Below are positions 45,397 through 54,825 of a DNA stretch of 59,793 nucleotides, in pieces (within the stretch, counting starts at the first letter, position 1; the number at the start of each line of letters is the position of its first letter). The stretch is taken from the NCBI RefSeq assembly GCF_003290185.1, contig NZ_QNFY01000020.1, positions 1-59,793 on the forward strand. The letters run 5' to 3'. This stretch comes from Chryseobacterium lathyri. GTDB taxonomy: Bacteria; Bacteroidota; Bacteroidia; Flavobacteriales; Weeksellaceae. A program made the translations under genes and the position numbers. The notes below the pieces were generated by a model. The model searched no databases, was not told the DNA's origin, and saw nothing but the letters and a program-made list of their open reading frames with translations.

Positions 45397-45404
45397 TATT
45401 TTTG
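45397..45404 (+). promoter_or_regulatory. Candidate -7 element before the XAC2610-like gene
   Basis: TATTTTTG matches TAnnTTTG exactly, 39 bases before the start at 45444. Confidence 0.4.
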
Positions 45405-45443
45405 CATAGAATTTGTTGAAAAACTAATGCATAAAAATCACCC

Positions 45444-46124
45444 ATGATCAATACAACCACATTATACAGGTCGCTGTCAGCATTGATACTGCTTGGACCT
45501 CTTTGTTTCGGGCAATATCGTTTTGCCATCGAAGATGCATCCAGGAAATATAACGCAGAGGTTACAGTTGAAGAATGTCAGGCTGATGCCTGTAGAAATA
45601 ACGCTGCTATCATACTGTTCAGTAAAAACGGAGAGAAGCTACAGACTCTTGCTTCCGGAGATTTTGTCATGTATTTTGAAAAAGAGGCGAAACCGTCAAG
45701 CACCAGTGTAACAACACTAACCCACGGAATGGTCCATGATGATCCTGTGGTTTTTGGAGATTTCAATTTTGACGGGACGGAAGATGTAGCCATAAGAAAC
45801 GGCAGTGGCGGAAACTATGGCAGTGCCTCCTTTGATGTGTATGTATTTAATTCCACAAAGAAACAATTTGTTCTGAGTAAAGAACTTACTGAAATTGCCA
45901 GCTCCTATCAGGGAATGTTTGATGTAGATTCCAAACGGAAACGATTGACCACTTATGCCAGATCCGGCGCATCTCTACATTACACCTACGAATATCAGGT
46001 GATTCCCAACAAAGGATTAGATCTGGTTTACGAAAAAATCAGTGATTTCAGTGATGAAAAAACGAAAGTGACTGTTAGAGAAAAGATTAATAATAAATGG
46101 ATCGTTAAAAAATTATCCAAATAA
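45444..46124 (+). CDS. Secreted XAC2610-like (FG-GAP-type) protein
   Basis: This 226-aa protein has a signal peptide ending near FGQ, and the motif FGDFNFDGTEDVAIRNGSGGNYG seen in FG-GAP repeats and in XAC2610-related lysozyme inhibitors. Cysteines C39 and C45 may form a disulfide. Function is unknown. The HD hydrolase follows 10 bases later and is probably cotranscribed. Confidence 0.65.
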   Translation: MINTTTLYRSLSALILLGPLCFGQYRFAIEDASRKYNAEVTVEECQADACRNNAAIILFSKNGEKLQTLASGDFVMYFEKEAKPSSTSVTTLTHGMVHDDPVVFGDFNFDGTEDVAIRNGSGGNYGSASFDVYVFNSTKKQFVLSKELTEIASSYQGMFDVDSKRKRLTTYARSGASLHYTYEYQVIPNKGLDLVYEKISDFSDEKTKVTVREKINNKWIVKKLSK

Positions 46125-46134
46125 TAAAAAAGAA

Positions 46135-46725
46135 ATGGAAATACAAAAGGAGATCGATTTTATCCTGGCAGTGGATGCCCTGAAAAACGTACAGAGAAGA
46201 AATTACAATGCCGATGATTCCAGAAGGGAAAATACGGCCGAACACTCATGGCAGATCATTATTTTGGCGCAGATCCTTTATCCGTATGCTAAAAACCGTG
46301 CAGATATTGATCTTTTAAGGGTCATAAGAATGCTTTCCATTCATGATTTAGTGGAAATAGAAGCAGGAGATACTTTCCTTTTTGATGAACAGGCGATGGT
46401 AGGAAAATTCGAAAGGGAAAAGATTTCAGCGCAGAAAATCTTTGGAATCCTTGATGAACCTTTGCGTACCGAGTTCTTTGAATTATGGCTTGAATTTGAG
46501 GAAGAAAAAACACCGGACGCTATTTTTGCCTGCGCCATTGACCGTATCATGCCGTTTATCTTAAATTCACACACTTCAGGAAGAAGCTGGACGGAAGCCG
46601 GTGTGACTGAAAAGCAGATCAGAAACATGCTGGAAAATGCTATTAGGAGGGCATCGGATGAGATGGGAGAGGCCTTTGAGACATTACTGATCAGAAGCTT
46701 GGATACTGACAAGGTTGTTCGGTAG
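46135..46725 (+). CDS. HD-domain hydrolase (YfbR-like)
   Basis: This 196-aa metal-dependent phosphohydrolase has the HD signatures ENTAEHSWQ (H near 38), SIHDLVEIEAGD and a later CAIDRIMP Asp. The pattern fits the YfbR/HDDC2 family of 5'-deoxynucleotidases. The protein is probably cytosolic. It ends at a bidirectional terminator shared with the convergent thioesterase. Confidence 0.87.
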   Translation: MEIQKEIDFILAVDALKNVQRRNYNADDSRRENTAEHSWQIIILAQILYPYAKNRADIDLLRVIRMLSIHDLVEIEAGDTFLFDEQAMVGKFEREKISAQKIFGILDEPLRTEFFELWLEFEEEKTPDAIFACAIDRIMPFILNSHTSGRSWTEAGVTEKQIRNMLENAIRRASDEMGEAFETLLIRSLDTDKVVR

Positions 46726-46840
46726 ATTTATCGCAAAAAAAAATTAAAATTAAAACTGCTGTTTTTTAAGATAAACAAGAGCGTTTAACTTATCAGAATA
46801 ATACAATTTTATAAATACAATTTTTTTGTACCTTATAAAG

Positions 46841-46871
46841 AGTTTCGGGCGGCCAAAGGCCGCCCGAAACT
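46841..46871. terminator. GC-rich bidirectional terminator
   Basis: AGTTTCGGGCGGCC and GGCCGCCCGAAACT form a perfect 14-bp stem with loop AAA, between convergent genes. It is very GC-rich compared with its surroundings. Confidence 0.85.
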
Positions 46872-46877
46872 TATTCT

Positions 46878-47261
46878 TTACATTATTCTTATCGGTTTTT
46901 TAAACTCATCAATCGCTACAAAAGTGAAATCACCCACAATGGCTCTTTCTCTTTCATACGAGTACATTTGCTCCGTATAGATTTCTACATTCACTTTCAT
47001 GCTGGTTTTTCCGACATAGTCAACTTTTCCGATCAGCTCTACAATGGTTCCTGCAGGGATAGGCTTTTTAAAATCGATCTTATCGCTGCTTACAGTTACC
47101 ACTCTTTTTCTTGCAAAACGGGTTGCAGTGATAAAAGCTACTTCATCCATCAGCTGCATGGCAGTACCTCCGAAAAGAGTGTCATAGTGATTGGTAGTGT
47201 TGGGAAAAACCGCTTTAAAAATTCTGGTCTCGGATGCTGCAATTCTTTCTTCTGTAGTCAT
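46878..47261 (-). CDS. Acyl-CoA thioesterase, hotdog fold
   Basis: This 127-aa thioesterase has HYDTLFGGTAMQLMDEVAFITA, the active-site helix of YciA/BACH-type acyl-CoA hydrolases. It splits acyl-CoA into free acid and CoA. It stands alone, and a cobalamin riboswitch lies 135 bases upstream on the same strand, which is unusual for this family. Confidence 0.88.
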   Translation of the reverse strand: MTTEERIAASETRIFKAVFPNTTNHYDTLFGGTAMQLMDEVAFITATRFARKRVVTVSSDKIDFKKPIPAGTIVELIGKVDYVGKTSMKVNVEIYTEQMYSYERERAIVGDFTFVAIDEFKKPIRIM

Positions 47262-47395
47262 ATTTCATTATTAATTAATGCGAAATGAAATAATATCAAA
47301 ATAACAGAACAGTGACAGGAATCATGGAGAATCCCTGAAGCAGTCCATCAGATCAATAAACTTCAAATCGCGAAAGTTTCTTGTTTAAAGAAATA

Positions 47396-47550
47396 GGCAG
47401 GTCTCCTGACTTGTAACATCTTTTATCTCCTTCCCGTGCCCTGCACAGTGGATCCTTGATAAAGACTTCAGTTACTTACAGTTGCGCGACAGTCCGTGAT
47501 TTTCACACGGTTCCCTTTTAATCTGCGTTAAGCAGAACCAATTTCTGTGA
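47396..47550 (-). promoter_or_regulatory. Cobalamin (B12) riboswitch
   Basis: On the minus strand the core motifs appear in order: TTGGTTCTGC near the 5' end, AAAGGGAACCGTGTGAAAA, then GCGCAACTGTAAGT (the B12 box), and the closing AGTCAGGAGACCTGCC near 47396. These are the conserved parts of the AdoCbl aptamer. The first gene downstream is the acyl-CoA thioesterase; no transporter or B12 enzyme follows. A short TTTCTT/AAGAAA stem and a CAGGGAT/ATTCCTG stem lie in the 135 bases between and could form the expression platform. Confidence 0.92.
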
Positions 47551-47609
47551 TGAATTAGCGTTAAACTTTTTCAGGGCAAAAATAAGAATATTACTGTGAA
47601 AAACGACAA

Positions 47610-48407
47610 TTATTCCGGACTATTGTAAATAATCTGGCTCATTACCTTTCCTTCCTTGATGGTCCAAAGTGTGACATATCTGTTTTCACCCGAGCCATTG
47701 ATCATATAAAGATAGATGTGATCATTGTCAAGAGCCGTTACTCCGACATTATTGAAATCCATGGTAGGCTGGAACATATTTTTAATAGCTTCCCTTACAA
47801 AAACAGAACCTCTTCCCGGCTGTTGTACTCTGATGGACTTAATCTCAGTCATCCCTTCCGGAAGCCCGTCTTTAATTCCCCATGGTTTTACTTTATCAAT
47901 CGTAAGGATCTTTCCATCCGTATCTTTTTCCTGCTTTCTGTAACCGGCATTGGACGGATAAACGTCAATAACCACCTTGGTTCTTTGTGAAGTCGGTATT
48001 TTTGGATTGCTGTTGTCTGTGAAGATTAGTGATTTCCCGTTCTTGGATTTAGAAGGTGTAAACTGAGGAAGCTGGTCGATAAAGGCAATACGCCCTTTAT
48101 TTACCATTCCTTCCTTCTCAAGATTCTCATATCTTACAAAAGGTTTTTCCTCATCCTGCTTTTCAGGATATTTAATCCATACCCATTCCGTTTCTCCGGG
48201 TGCAGGTTTTACATAAACAAATACATCCCCTTTACGCATCCGGATCTTGTCTACGATTTTTCTGTAGTCATCCTTATGGACGCGCACGTTGGCGTAGCCT
48301 TCTTCAGCTTTTACAACACCAAAAGGAACCTTATTCTGTCCCTTGACAAATGCCAAAGAAAAAAGGCTGAAAGCGGAGAGGTACAATGCTTTGTTTATGG
48401 AAATCAT
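47610..48407 (-). CDS. Hypothetical secreted protein
   Basis: This 265-aa protein has a signal peptide (MISINKALYLSAFSLFSLAFVKG). Its N-terminal region GYANVRVHKDDYRKIVDKI resembles an SH3-like segment, and the C-terminus is beta-rich. No enzymatic motif is seen. It lies upstream of the riboswitch on the same strand, so it is not under its control. Confidence 0.65.
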   Translation of the reverse strand: MISINKALYLSAFSLFSLAFVKGQNKVPFGVVKAEEGYANVRVHKDDYRKIVDKIRMRKGDVFVYVKPAPGETEWVWIKYPEKQDEEKPFVRYENLEKEGMVNKGRIAFIDQLPQFTPSKSKNGKSLIFTDNSNPKIPTSQRTKVVIDVYPSNAGYRKQEKDTDGKILTIDKVKPWGIKDGLPEGMTEIKSIRVQQPGRGSVFVREAIKNMFQPTMDFNNVGVTALDNDHIYLYMINGSGENRYVTLWTIKEGKVMSQIIYNSPE

Positions 48408-48639
48408 TTGATGAAAATTTTTGATCCCTCAAATATATAAATTAAATGTTTTTTTGATCAGTAAAATATAACAGTATTTGATTAAAATGATCAATATGTT
48501 CTAAAAAAGTTATTATCTGATCAGAAAATAATATTTTTTTTGTGTAAAACGTTTCAGATGGAGTATTTATTAATTAAAATTTAATAATATGTAAATAATT
48601 TAAACTATTTTTCAAACGAAAATCCATAAACAAATAAAT

Positions 48640-49710
48640 ATGATCAAAAAGCTACTTTTTATGCTTCTGCTTTTTTCAGGTGCAGTACAATTTCAGGCAG
48701 CCAGTAGAATAGACAATATGTGCGCAGAATCTGCCTTTACTGTTCCGATGAATTTAGCAGCTTCCAATATCAGTTTTACTTCTGCACATATCACCTGGGA
48801 TCCTATACCCGGAGCTACAGGCTATACCGTGAAATGGAGGGCCTCAACATCTGCGGTATGGCTCTCGATGAATATTCCTGCCGGGACCACTTCTGCCGAT
48901 CTGAATAATCTCACACCCTGTCTGGGACATATGGTTCAGGTGATTGATAATGCGTCCGGAGATATATCCTTTCCGTTAACCTTTTATACCCATCTTAATT
49001 ACTGCAGATCCACTTCTACTAATTTGGGAACATTGTATTTATCGAACGTTACGATAACTCCTTCCGGGGGACTTCCGGCAATGGTAAGTGCTTCATCGAT
49101 GTCAAACCATACGGATTTTCGTATGGACTTACCCCGCCGCATACAGCTTGGGGTGGGTAGTGTAAATAATGTTTTATCGGTAACACCCAGTTGGGCAGCA
49201 GTACCGGGGACATCTTATGTAAAAGCGTGGATAGATTTTAATGCGAACGCCATTTTTGAAGCTTCGGAAATGATCGTTTCTACTATGGTAGATTCTACAA
49301 ATCCTAAAGCTTTTATATTTAATGTTCCTTCTTTTGCCGGTATAACCCAGTGTGGAACAGCAATGAGGGTAATCATCAGCCAAACACAGCCTGCTGGTCC
49401 ATGCGAAATATTTGCGTATGGAGAAGTGGAAGACTATGGAGTAACTTTTGTGAACATGAATCTTGCTGTAGATGAAACTGGGAAATCCAAAGAAATAAGT
49501 ATCTATCCGAATCCTGCTTCAGACGTTTTATATATTTCAGGACTTTCCTCACAAGCTGAGTATGAAATTTTCTCAGTCTCAGGGCAGAAAGTGGGAGAGG
49601 GCAGAACCTTTGAGAATACAGTAGATATTCATTATCTCGCTAAAGGAATTTACTTTATTCAGCTTAAAAGTAAAGAAAATACAGCCCGGTTGAAATTTAT
49701 CAGGAAATAA
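48640..49710 (+). CDS. Secreted FN3/GEVED protein with T9SS sorting domain
   Basis: This 356-aa protein has a signal peptide (MIKKLLFMLLLFSGAVQFQ), a fibronectin III module (AASNISFTSAHITWDPIPGA), a GEVED domain ending FAYGEVEDYGV, and a type A T9SS tail (ISIYPNPASDVLYISG to RLKFIRK). It should be carried through the outer membrane by the type IX system. Adhesive or structural roles are likely, but no catalytic motif is visible. Confidence 0.8.
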   Translation: MIKKLLFMLLLFSGAVQFQAASRIDNMCAESAFTVPMNLAASNISFTSAHITWDPIPGATGYTVKWRASTSAVWLSMNIPAGTTSADLNNLTPCLGHMVQVIDNASGDISFPLTFYTHLNYCRSTSTNLGTLYLSNVTITPSGGLPAMVSASSMSNHTDFRMDLPRRIQLGVGSVNNVLSVTPSWAAVPGTSYVKAWIDFNANAIFEASEMIVSTMVDSTNPKAFIFNVPSFAGITQCGTAMRVIISQTQPAGPCEIFAYGEVEDYGVTFVNMNLAVDETGKSKEISIYPNPASDVLYISGLSSQAEYEIFSVSGQKVGEGRTFENTVDIHYLAKGIYFIQLKSKENTARLKFIRK

Positions 49711-49718
49711 ATAAAGAT

Positions 49719-49748
49719 AAAATAGCGCTGATTCTTCAGCGCTATTTT
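49719..49748. terminator. Bidirectional terminator
   Basis: AATAGCGCTGA and TCAGCGCTATT form an 11-bp stem with loop TTCT, flanked by A and T tracts, between convergent genes. Confidence 0.9.
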
Positions 49749-49780
49749 TTTATAAGTTTTAAGCTATAAATCCTAAATCA

Positions 49781-51928
49781 TCAGATTCTTTCCAGCTCAT
49801 CTGCATTAATCGTTGTTTTGAAAGTTCCGTAGTTGACGATCACTTTATTTTTGGAAATTTTCTCAATAGTTCCTACGCTGGTACTTCCCGGAATACGGAC
49901 ACGCTGTCCTTCTTTCATCCAGACGGCACGGTCGGTTTTGCGTTTTTCTTCCAGCTTTTCATTGGTTTCAGCAATCTTTTCAATTACATCTTCCTTTTTA
50001 AGCTGTTGCGTGATCTTTCTTTTCACCACCTGAAGACGTTTCGATTCATCTTTATCAGCACCTATTTTTCTGAATTTTTCCTGTTCAAGCAGTTTCACAA
50101 AATCCTTGACAACATCTTTTCTGGATTTTCCTTTTACATAGCTGTCGATAAACGTTTCAATCTTATTTCCAAACTGAAGCTTTCGGTGTTCTTCTTCATA
50201 TAGTTTTTGAAAGTTGAAAAGCTTTTGCTGCAACTGCTCGTTCAGCTTCTGAAGATTGTCGCGTTTGTCTTCCACAGATTCCTTCCTTTCGGCAAGATCG
50301 GTTTTCAGTTTTTCAACTTCAAATTTTTCCTGCTGAAGCTTTACAATCGTTTTATCAAGATTGACAATATCATGTTCTACCTTCTTTTTGGCAGCATGAA
50401 TAATAAACCTTGGGATCCTGTTCTTTTCTGCTACTTCAAAGGTAAACGAGCTTCCTGCCTGTCCCACTTCCAGCTTATACATCGGCTCAAGGGTTTCCTC
50501 ATCAAAAAGCATTGCTGCATTTTCAGCATTCGGAAGCTGTTCTATCACCAGTTTGATATTTGTATAATGCGTAGTAATGATGGCAAAACTCTTTTTATCA
50601 TAGAAATACTCCATGAAGCTTTCTGCAAGGGCACCGCCAAGTTCAGGATCAGATCCGGTTCCAAATTCATCAATAAGCAAAAGCGTATTGCCATCAGCTT
50701 CACGAATGATCCCTGCCATTTTTTTAAGCCTTGACGAATAAGTAGACAGATGATTCTCGATCGATTGGTTATCTCCGATATCGGTCATGATCTTTTCGAA
50801 GAAGAACATTTCAGACCTCGGATGTACCGGTACCAGAATTCCACTCTGGATCATCAGCTGAAGCAACCCAACGGTTTTCAGTGTGATAGATTTTCCTCCT
50901 GCATTCGGTCCGGAAATACAGATAATTCTGTTATGGTCTGTCAATGACAGGCTTTGTGGGAAGATAGTTTTGTTCTCTACTTTATTTCTCAGCCATAACA
51001 GCGGATGGTATGCGTCTTTTAGCTTTAACGTCCTGTGACGGTTAATCTTCGGAAGGATTCCGTTAACAAGCTCAGCAAATTTTGCTTTTGCTCTTGTAAG
51101 GTCAAGATCAAAAATATAAATCTGGTATCTCCAAAGCTGAGGTTGGAATTCTGCCAGTTCCGCAGTCAGTTTTCTGAGGATCTTATCGATCTCTTTCTTC
51201 TCTTCCTCTTCACTTTCGCGCAGCTTAAAGTAATGTTTTACAACGCTATCCGGCTGAATATATGTGATAGAGCCTGTTTTTGAAATTCCTAAAACTCTTC
51301 CTGCCACCCTTTTCTTAAACCCGGATTTTACTGCTAAAACCCTTTGATCTTCAATAATAGTTTCGCGGATATCATCCAGAAAGTCGCTTTGTCCATAATT
51401 GAACAGCGCACGGTTGAAATTCTCCTGAATGGCTTTTTTAGCCTGTTGAATTTCAGCTCTGAGCTCCTTTAGCACAGGAGAAGCATCACTTTTTACTTCC
51501 CCAAAACGGTTAAAGACCTTATCTATCTTATCAATAATCTCTTTTTTGAATTCCAGCTCAGAAACATCTCCTATCAGGTTAGGAAAGGTGTCGGGCATGG
51601 TCGGGAAAAACTTCTGAAGTTTTCCTATCTGTTCAGTTAAGGTTTTTATTTTAATGAAAGCACTGTTTTCCAGACGGTAATTCTCGATCAGCATTAATTT
51701 CAGCTCACTTTCGATATCTTCATATTCATCGAACGGAATCGCATTTGAACTCTCAAAACTCGAAAGGTACTCCGACGTTTTTTTCAATGAAAGTTCCGCC
51801 TCGTCAATTTCCATGGGACGAAGTTGAAGAATTTTTTCTCTCGTTTTCGGAGAATACGCAAATGGAGAGATTTCCGCGAGCAATTGCGGGAACTCTAATT
51901 CGTTTAAATCTTCTTTATTTATATACAC
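49781..51928 (-). CDS. MutS2-like ATPase without Smr domain
   Basis: This 715-aa ABC-type ATPase has Walker A GPNAGGKS near 339, the DEFGTGSDPELGGALAE Walker B/signature block, and long coiled coils after the ATPase domain. It matches MutS2, which in other bacteria suppresses recombination or rescues collided ribosomes. It ends in a KOW-like domain (GQRVRIPGSTSVGTIEKIS) at the point where MutS2 usually continues into an Smr nuclease, so the nuclease part is missing. MutS2 from several Bacteroidetes looks the same. Confidence 0.85.
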   Translation of the reverse strand: MYINKEDLNELEFPQLLAEISPFAYSPKTREKILQLRPMEIDEAELSLKKTSEYLSSFESSNAIPFDEYEDIESELKLMLIENYRLENSAFIKIKTLTEQIGKLQKFFPTMPDTFPNLIGDVSELEFKKEIIDKIDKVFNRFGEVKSDASPVLKELRAEIQQAKKAIQENFNRALFNYGQSDFLDDIRETIIEDQRVLAVKSGFKKRVAGRVLGISKTGSITYIQPDSVVKHYFKLRESEEEEKKEIDKILRKLTAELAEFQPQLWRYQIYIFDLDLTRAKAKFAELVNGILPKINRHRTLKLKDAYHPLLWLRNKVENKTIFPQSLSLTDHNRIICISGPNAGGKSITLKTVGLLQLMIQSGILVPVHPRSEMFFFEKIMTDIGDNQSIENHLSTYSSRLKKMAGIIREADGNTLLLIDEFGTGSDPELGGALAESFMEYFYDKKSFAIITTHYTNIKLVIEQLPNAENAAMLFDEETLEPMYKLEVGQAGSSFTFEVAEKNRIPRFIIHAAKKKVEHDIVNLDKTIVKLQQEKFEVEKLKTDLAERKESVEDKRDNLQKLNEQLQQKLFNFQKLYEEEHRKLQFGNKIETFIDSYVKGKSRKDVVKDFVKLLEQEKFRKIGADKDESKRLQVVKRKITQQLKKEDVIEKIAETNEKLEEKRKTDRAVWMKEGQRVRIPGSTSVGTIEKISKNKVIVNYGTFKTTINADELERI

Positions 51929-51987
51929 ATTGCAAATTTAGTGAGAAAATGTGATTATTATGTATATTTGAGATATTTACCAAATTA

Positions 51988-52497
51988 ATGATTGAAACAG
52001 ACCGGCTAATATTAAAGGAAATTAACGAAAGCCACGTAGAAGATATCCTGAAGATTAGAAGCAACGAAACTATTAATCAGTTTGTGAAAAGGAATTCTCC
52101 GAAAACGAACTATGATGCTCTGCAATTTATTTTAACGATTAAAGAACGAACTCAGAACGGGCAAACCCTTTATCTGGGAATTACCTATAAAAATCAGCCG
52201 AATCTTATCGGAACCATCTGCCTGTGGAATTTTTCTGAAGACAGAAAAACGGCTGAAGTCGGCTATGAATTATTACCGGACTATCACAGAAGAGGAATTA
52301 TGTCTGAAGCCTTAACAGCTGTTTTAGATTATGGATTTAATAAATTACATCTACAGGAAATCTTAGCGATTACCCACAAGCTTAATGAAAACTCGAAAGG
52401 TCTTCTTTTGAAGCATAATTTTGTTTTGGAAGAGAACAGAGAAGATGAGGATTTTCCCGACAATATTATTTTTAGTTTAAAGAAAATAATTAATTGA
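51988..52497 (+). CDS. GNAT acetyltransferase (RimJ/RimL-like)
   Basis: This 169-aa N-acetyltransferase has LLPDYHRRGIMSEALTAVLDYG, the acetyl-CoA loop of RimJ-type enzymes. The substrate is unknown; ribosomal-protein or amino-acid acetylation is possible. It is divergent from mutS2 and is followed after 28 bases by an acyltransferase-3 gene. Confidence 0.87.
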   Translation: MIETDRLILKEINESHVEDILKIRSNETINQFVKRNSPKTNYDALQFILTIKERTQNGQTLYLGITYKNQPNLIGTICLWNFSEDRKTAEVGYELLPDYHRRGIMSEALTAVLDYGFNKLHLQEILAITHKLNENSKGLLLKHNFVLEENREDEDFPDNIIFSLKKIIN

Positions 52498-52525
52498 TTT
52501 CCCCACAGACTGCATTGTTTAGCAT

Positions 52526-53527
52526 ATGAAAAATGAAATAAAATCATTAACAGGGTTTAGAGGTATTGTTGCGCTATGGGTAACATTTTTCCATTTCAGT
52601 TACTTTAGAAATTTTTGGATCCAGTCCGTGAATGGGAAGGGATATGTAGCTGTAGATATCTTTTTTGTACTGAGTGCTTTTCTGCTGGCGGTATCTTATT
52701 CGGGGAAATTTCAGCACCTGACTTTTGACGGAGTGCAGAAGTTTTATAAGAAAAGAGTCAACAGGATCTATCCCGTATATTTTTTGTCTGTTGTTTTTAT
52801 CATCGTTTTTATAGCAAAAAATCCTACCTGGACCCAATTTTTAGTCAATACAGCACTTCTACAGTGTTTTTTTAATCCCAATTATTCATTAAATGAAGTA
52901 TACTGGTCATTGAGCACAGAATGGATTTGTTATCTGATATTTCCCTTTTTGCTATGGGGCATACTTAAATATAAACTAAACAGTTGGTTCTTGATCATAT
53001 TAGGTTTAGCTTTAAGAGGTATTGTTTCTTATCTGCCGGACATGTATTTTGATGATGCACCGCTTGAGATAGACAGATCTTCTCAATACCTTGATATCGT
53101 TTTTGGAGTAAGTTCTTTAGTGCGAACGGTATCCTGCTATTTTATAGGAATTGGAATTGCATTTTTACAGGGAATAAAAATAAAGAAAAGTAACCTTTTT
53201 ATTTATGGTGTAGTTATTCTATCCTTTTTACTTCTGTACACTGCAAGAGGATTATTTTTTATTCCGTTACTGTCAGCAATTATTATAAAGCATCTGTATT
53301 CGGAAAAAAAGAGTCTGGTCAAAAGTTTTTTAGAAACAAAAGCAGTTTACTTTCTAGGAAATATTTCATATTCATTATATATTATCCATTATATCGTAAG
53401 GCGACAGAAAATAGTCATTGTAGATTCCTACCATCTCAATAATTTTCTTCTGATTGGATTTTCTATTCTGTTGTCTTATTTTTCTTACATACTTATTGAA
53501 AAAAGAGTGAAAATATTTAAAACGTAA
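52526..53527 (+). CDS. Acyltransferase 3 family membrane protein
   Basis: This 333-aa membrane protein has about 10 helices and the family start ltGFRGIVALWVTFFHF, including the conserved His-containing WVTFFHF. These proteins O-acylate exported glycans such as O antigen or peptidoglycan. The acceptor is unknown. Confidence 0.87.
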   Translation: MKNEIKSLTGFRGIVALWVTFFHFSYFRNFWIQSVNGKGYVAVDIFFVLSAFLLAVSYSGKFQHLTFDGVQKFYKKRVNRIYPVYFLSVVFIIVFIAKNPTWTQFLVNTALLQCFFNPNYSLNEVYWSLSTEWICYLIFPFLLWGILKYKLNSWFLIILGLALRGIVSYLPDMYFDDAPLEIDRSSQYLDIVFGVSSLVRTVSCYFIGIGIAFLQGIKIKKSNLFIYGVVILSFLLLYTARGLFFIPLLSAIIIKHLYSEKKSLVKSFLETKAVYFLGNISYSLYIIHYIVRRQKIVIVDSYHLNNFLLIGFSILLSYFSYILIEKRVKIFKT

Positions 53528-53576
53528 TTCACCATTCATTTCAATAACTATATCATTCAATCATTATATTACCAGA

Positions 53577-53608
53577 TTTGGCTATCCAGGAATTAAAGAA
53601 TATTTTTG
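53577..53608 (+). promoter_or_regulatory. Strong candidate promoter of ung
   Basis: TTTG (53577-53580), a 20-base spacer and TATTTTTG (53601-53608) match the Bacteroidetes consensus at both elements and in spacing. It lies 67 bases before the ung start and is the best promoter match I found in the window. Confidence 0.65.
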
Positions 53609-53675
53609 TAATATAATTTCGGTAAAGGAAGAATTATATCACATTAATACATTTACAAATTATCATACCAATCCC

Positions 53676-54317
53676 ATGACCTGGACAGAAGTTTTAGCCC
53701 CGATAAAGAAAACAGAATATTTTACCAATCTTTGGGACAAAGTAAAGCAGGAATACGCAACAACGAAAGTATTTCCACCTAAAAAACAGATATTCAGAGC
53801 ACTGGAAATTACTCCTTTTGAAGATGTTGAGGTGGTGATCCTGGGGCAGGATCCTTATCATAATGACTATCAGGCCAATGGTTTGTGTTTTTCCGTTTCA
53901 GAGCAGGTAGCGGCACCGCCTTCACTTAAAAATATCTTTACAGAATTAAAAGACGACCTGGGAATTGAAAGAACCTCTAAAGAATTGGATGACTGGGGAA
54001 AGCAGGGCGTATTATTACTCAATGCTACTTTAACGGTTCGTGCCCATTCACCTAACTCTCACAAAGATTTAGGCTGGGAAAAATTTACAGATTTTATCAT
54101 TAAAGAAATTTCGGATAAAAAAGAGAATGTAGTATTTGTTCTTTGGGGGGCTTTTGCACAAAAAAAAGCCGAACTCATAGATCCGGCTAAGCATTTTATT
54201 CTAAAATCGGCGCATCCGTCACCGTTTTCTGTACATAGAGGTTTTTATGGAAGCAAGCCCTTCTCAAAGATCAATGAATATCTGGTCTCAAAAGGGAAGA
54301 AACCTATTTCTTGGTAG
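53676..54317 (+). CDS. ung: Uracil-DNA glycosylase
   Basis: This family 1 UDG of 213 aa removes uracil from DNA in base-excision repair. The catalytic GQDPYH is at 57-62 with D59, and the DNA-intercalation loop HPSPFSVHRGF near 183 carries the second catalytic His. Its last 14 bases overlap the end of the convergent lipoprotein gene. Confidence 0.97.
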   Translation: MTWTEVLAPIKKTEYFTNLWDKVKQEYATTKVFPPKKQIFRALEITPFEDVEVVILGQDPYHNDYQANGLCFSVSEQVAAPPSLKNIFTELKDDLGIERTSKELDDWGKQGVLLLNATLTVRAHSPNSHKDLGWEKFTDFIIKEISDKKENVVFVLWGAFAQKKAELIDPAKHFILKSAHPSPFSVHRGFYGSKPFSKINEYLVSKGKKPISW

Positions 54318-54813
54318 AATTTGATTTCTCGTCAGCTTTTGTAATTTTGATCCCGATTCTGTACTGTCCATCCAAATCTTTTCCTCCTGGTTCAGCTTTC
54401 CGGGAAGGAGTTAATTCTTCCAATGAAATGGTATATCCGTTGAATTCTGCAGACTTGTGATAATCTTGTCCTCCATGATCAGAAGTGGCAAGACTTAAGA
54501 CGGTAGGCCGGGTGTAGGTTCCCATTACTTCTACCTGAGCTACAGCAACTCCTGCCCAAACACATACAACTCCTTCAGGACAGCGGCTGTCTTGAGAAAT
54601 ACCTTTGAAGGTCACATTCATTTCGTATTCTTTAAGGAATTTATTTTCTCCCTGATTAAAATAAATGACGCCTCCTTTTTGTGCTGAATTTTTGGTTTCA
54701 TTCATAGGAGAAGGGGTTCCGGCGGTTGATCCCGGGGCTTTTGTTTTCTTTTGGGCATTGCATCCTGCTAAAGTGAGCAGTCCCAGACTAAGTATGATGG
54801 CTTTATGGAACAT
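54304..54813 (-). CDS. Hypothetical lipoprotein
   Basis: This 169-aa protein has a lipoprotein signal (MFHKAIILSLGLLTLAGCN; C18) and a beta-rich domain with CPEGVVCVWAGVAVAQVEV, a pattern seen in several small uncharacterised Bacteroidetes lipoproteins. It overlaps ung tail to tail by 14 bases. It lies 12 bases behind the DUF456 gene and is probably cotranscribed with it. Confidence 0.75.
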   Translation of the reverse strand: MFHKAIILSLGLLTLAGCNAQKKTKAPGSTAGTPSPMNETKNSAQKGGVIYFNQGENKFLKEYEMNVTFKGISQDSRCPEGVVCVWAGVAVAQVEVMGTYTRPTVLSLATSDHGGQDYHKSAEFNGYTISLEELTPSRKAEPGGKDLDGQYRIGIKITKADEKSNSTKK

Positions 54814-54825
54814 ATTTTTATTTTT

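Noticed and set aside
53375..53560. Minus-strand 61-aa frame at the end of the acyltransferase 3 gene
   Set aside because: It is a shadow of a membrane-protein gene with no promoter or family match.
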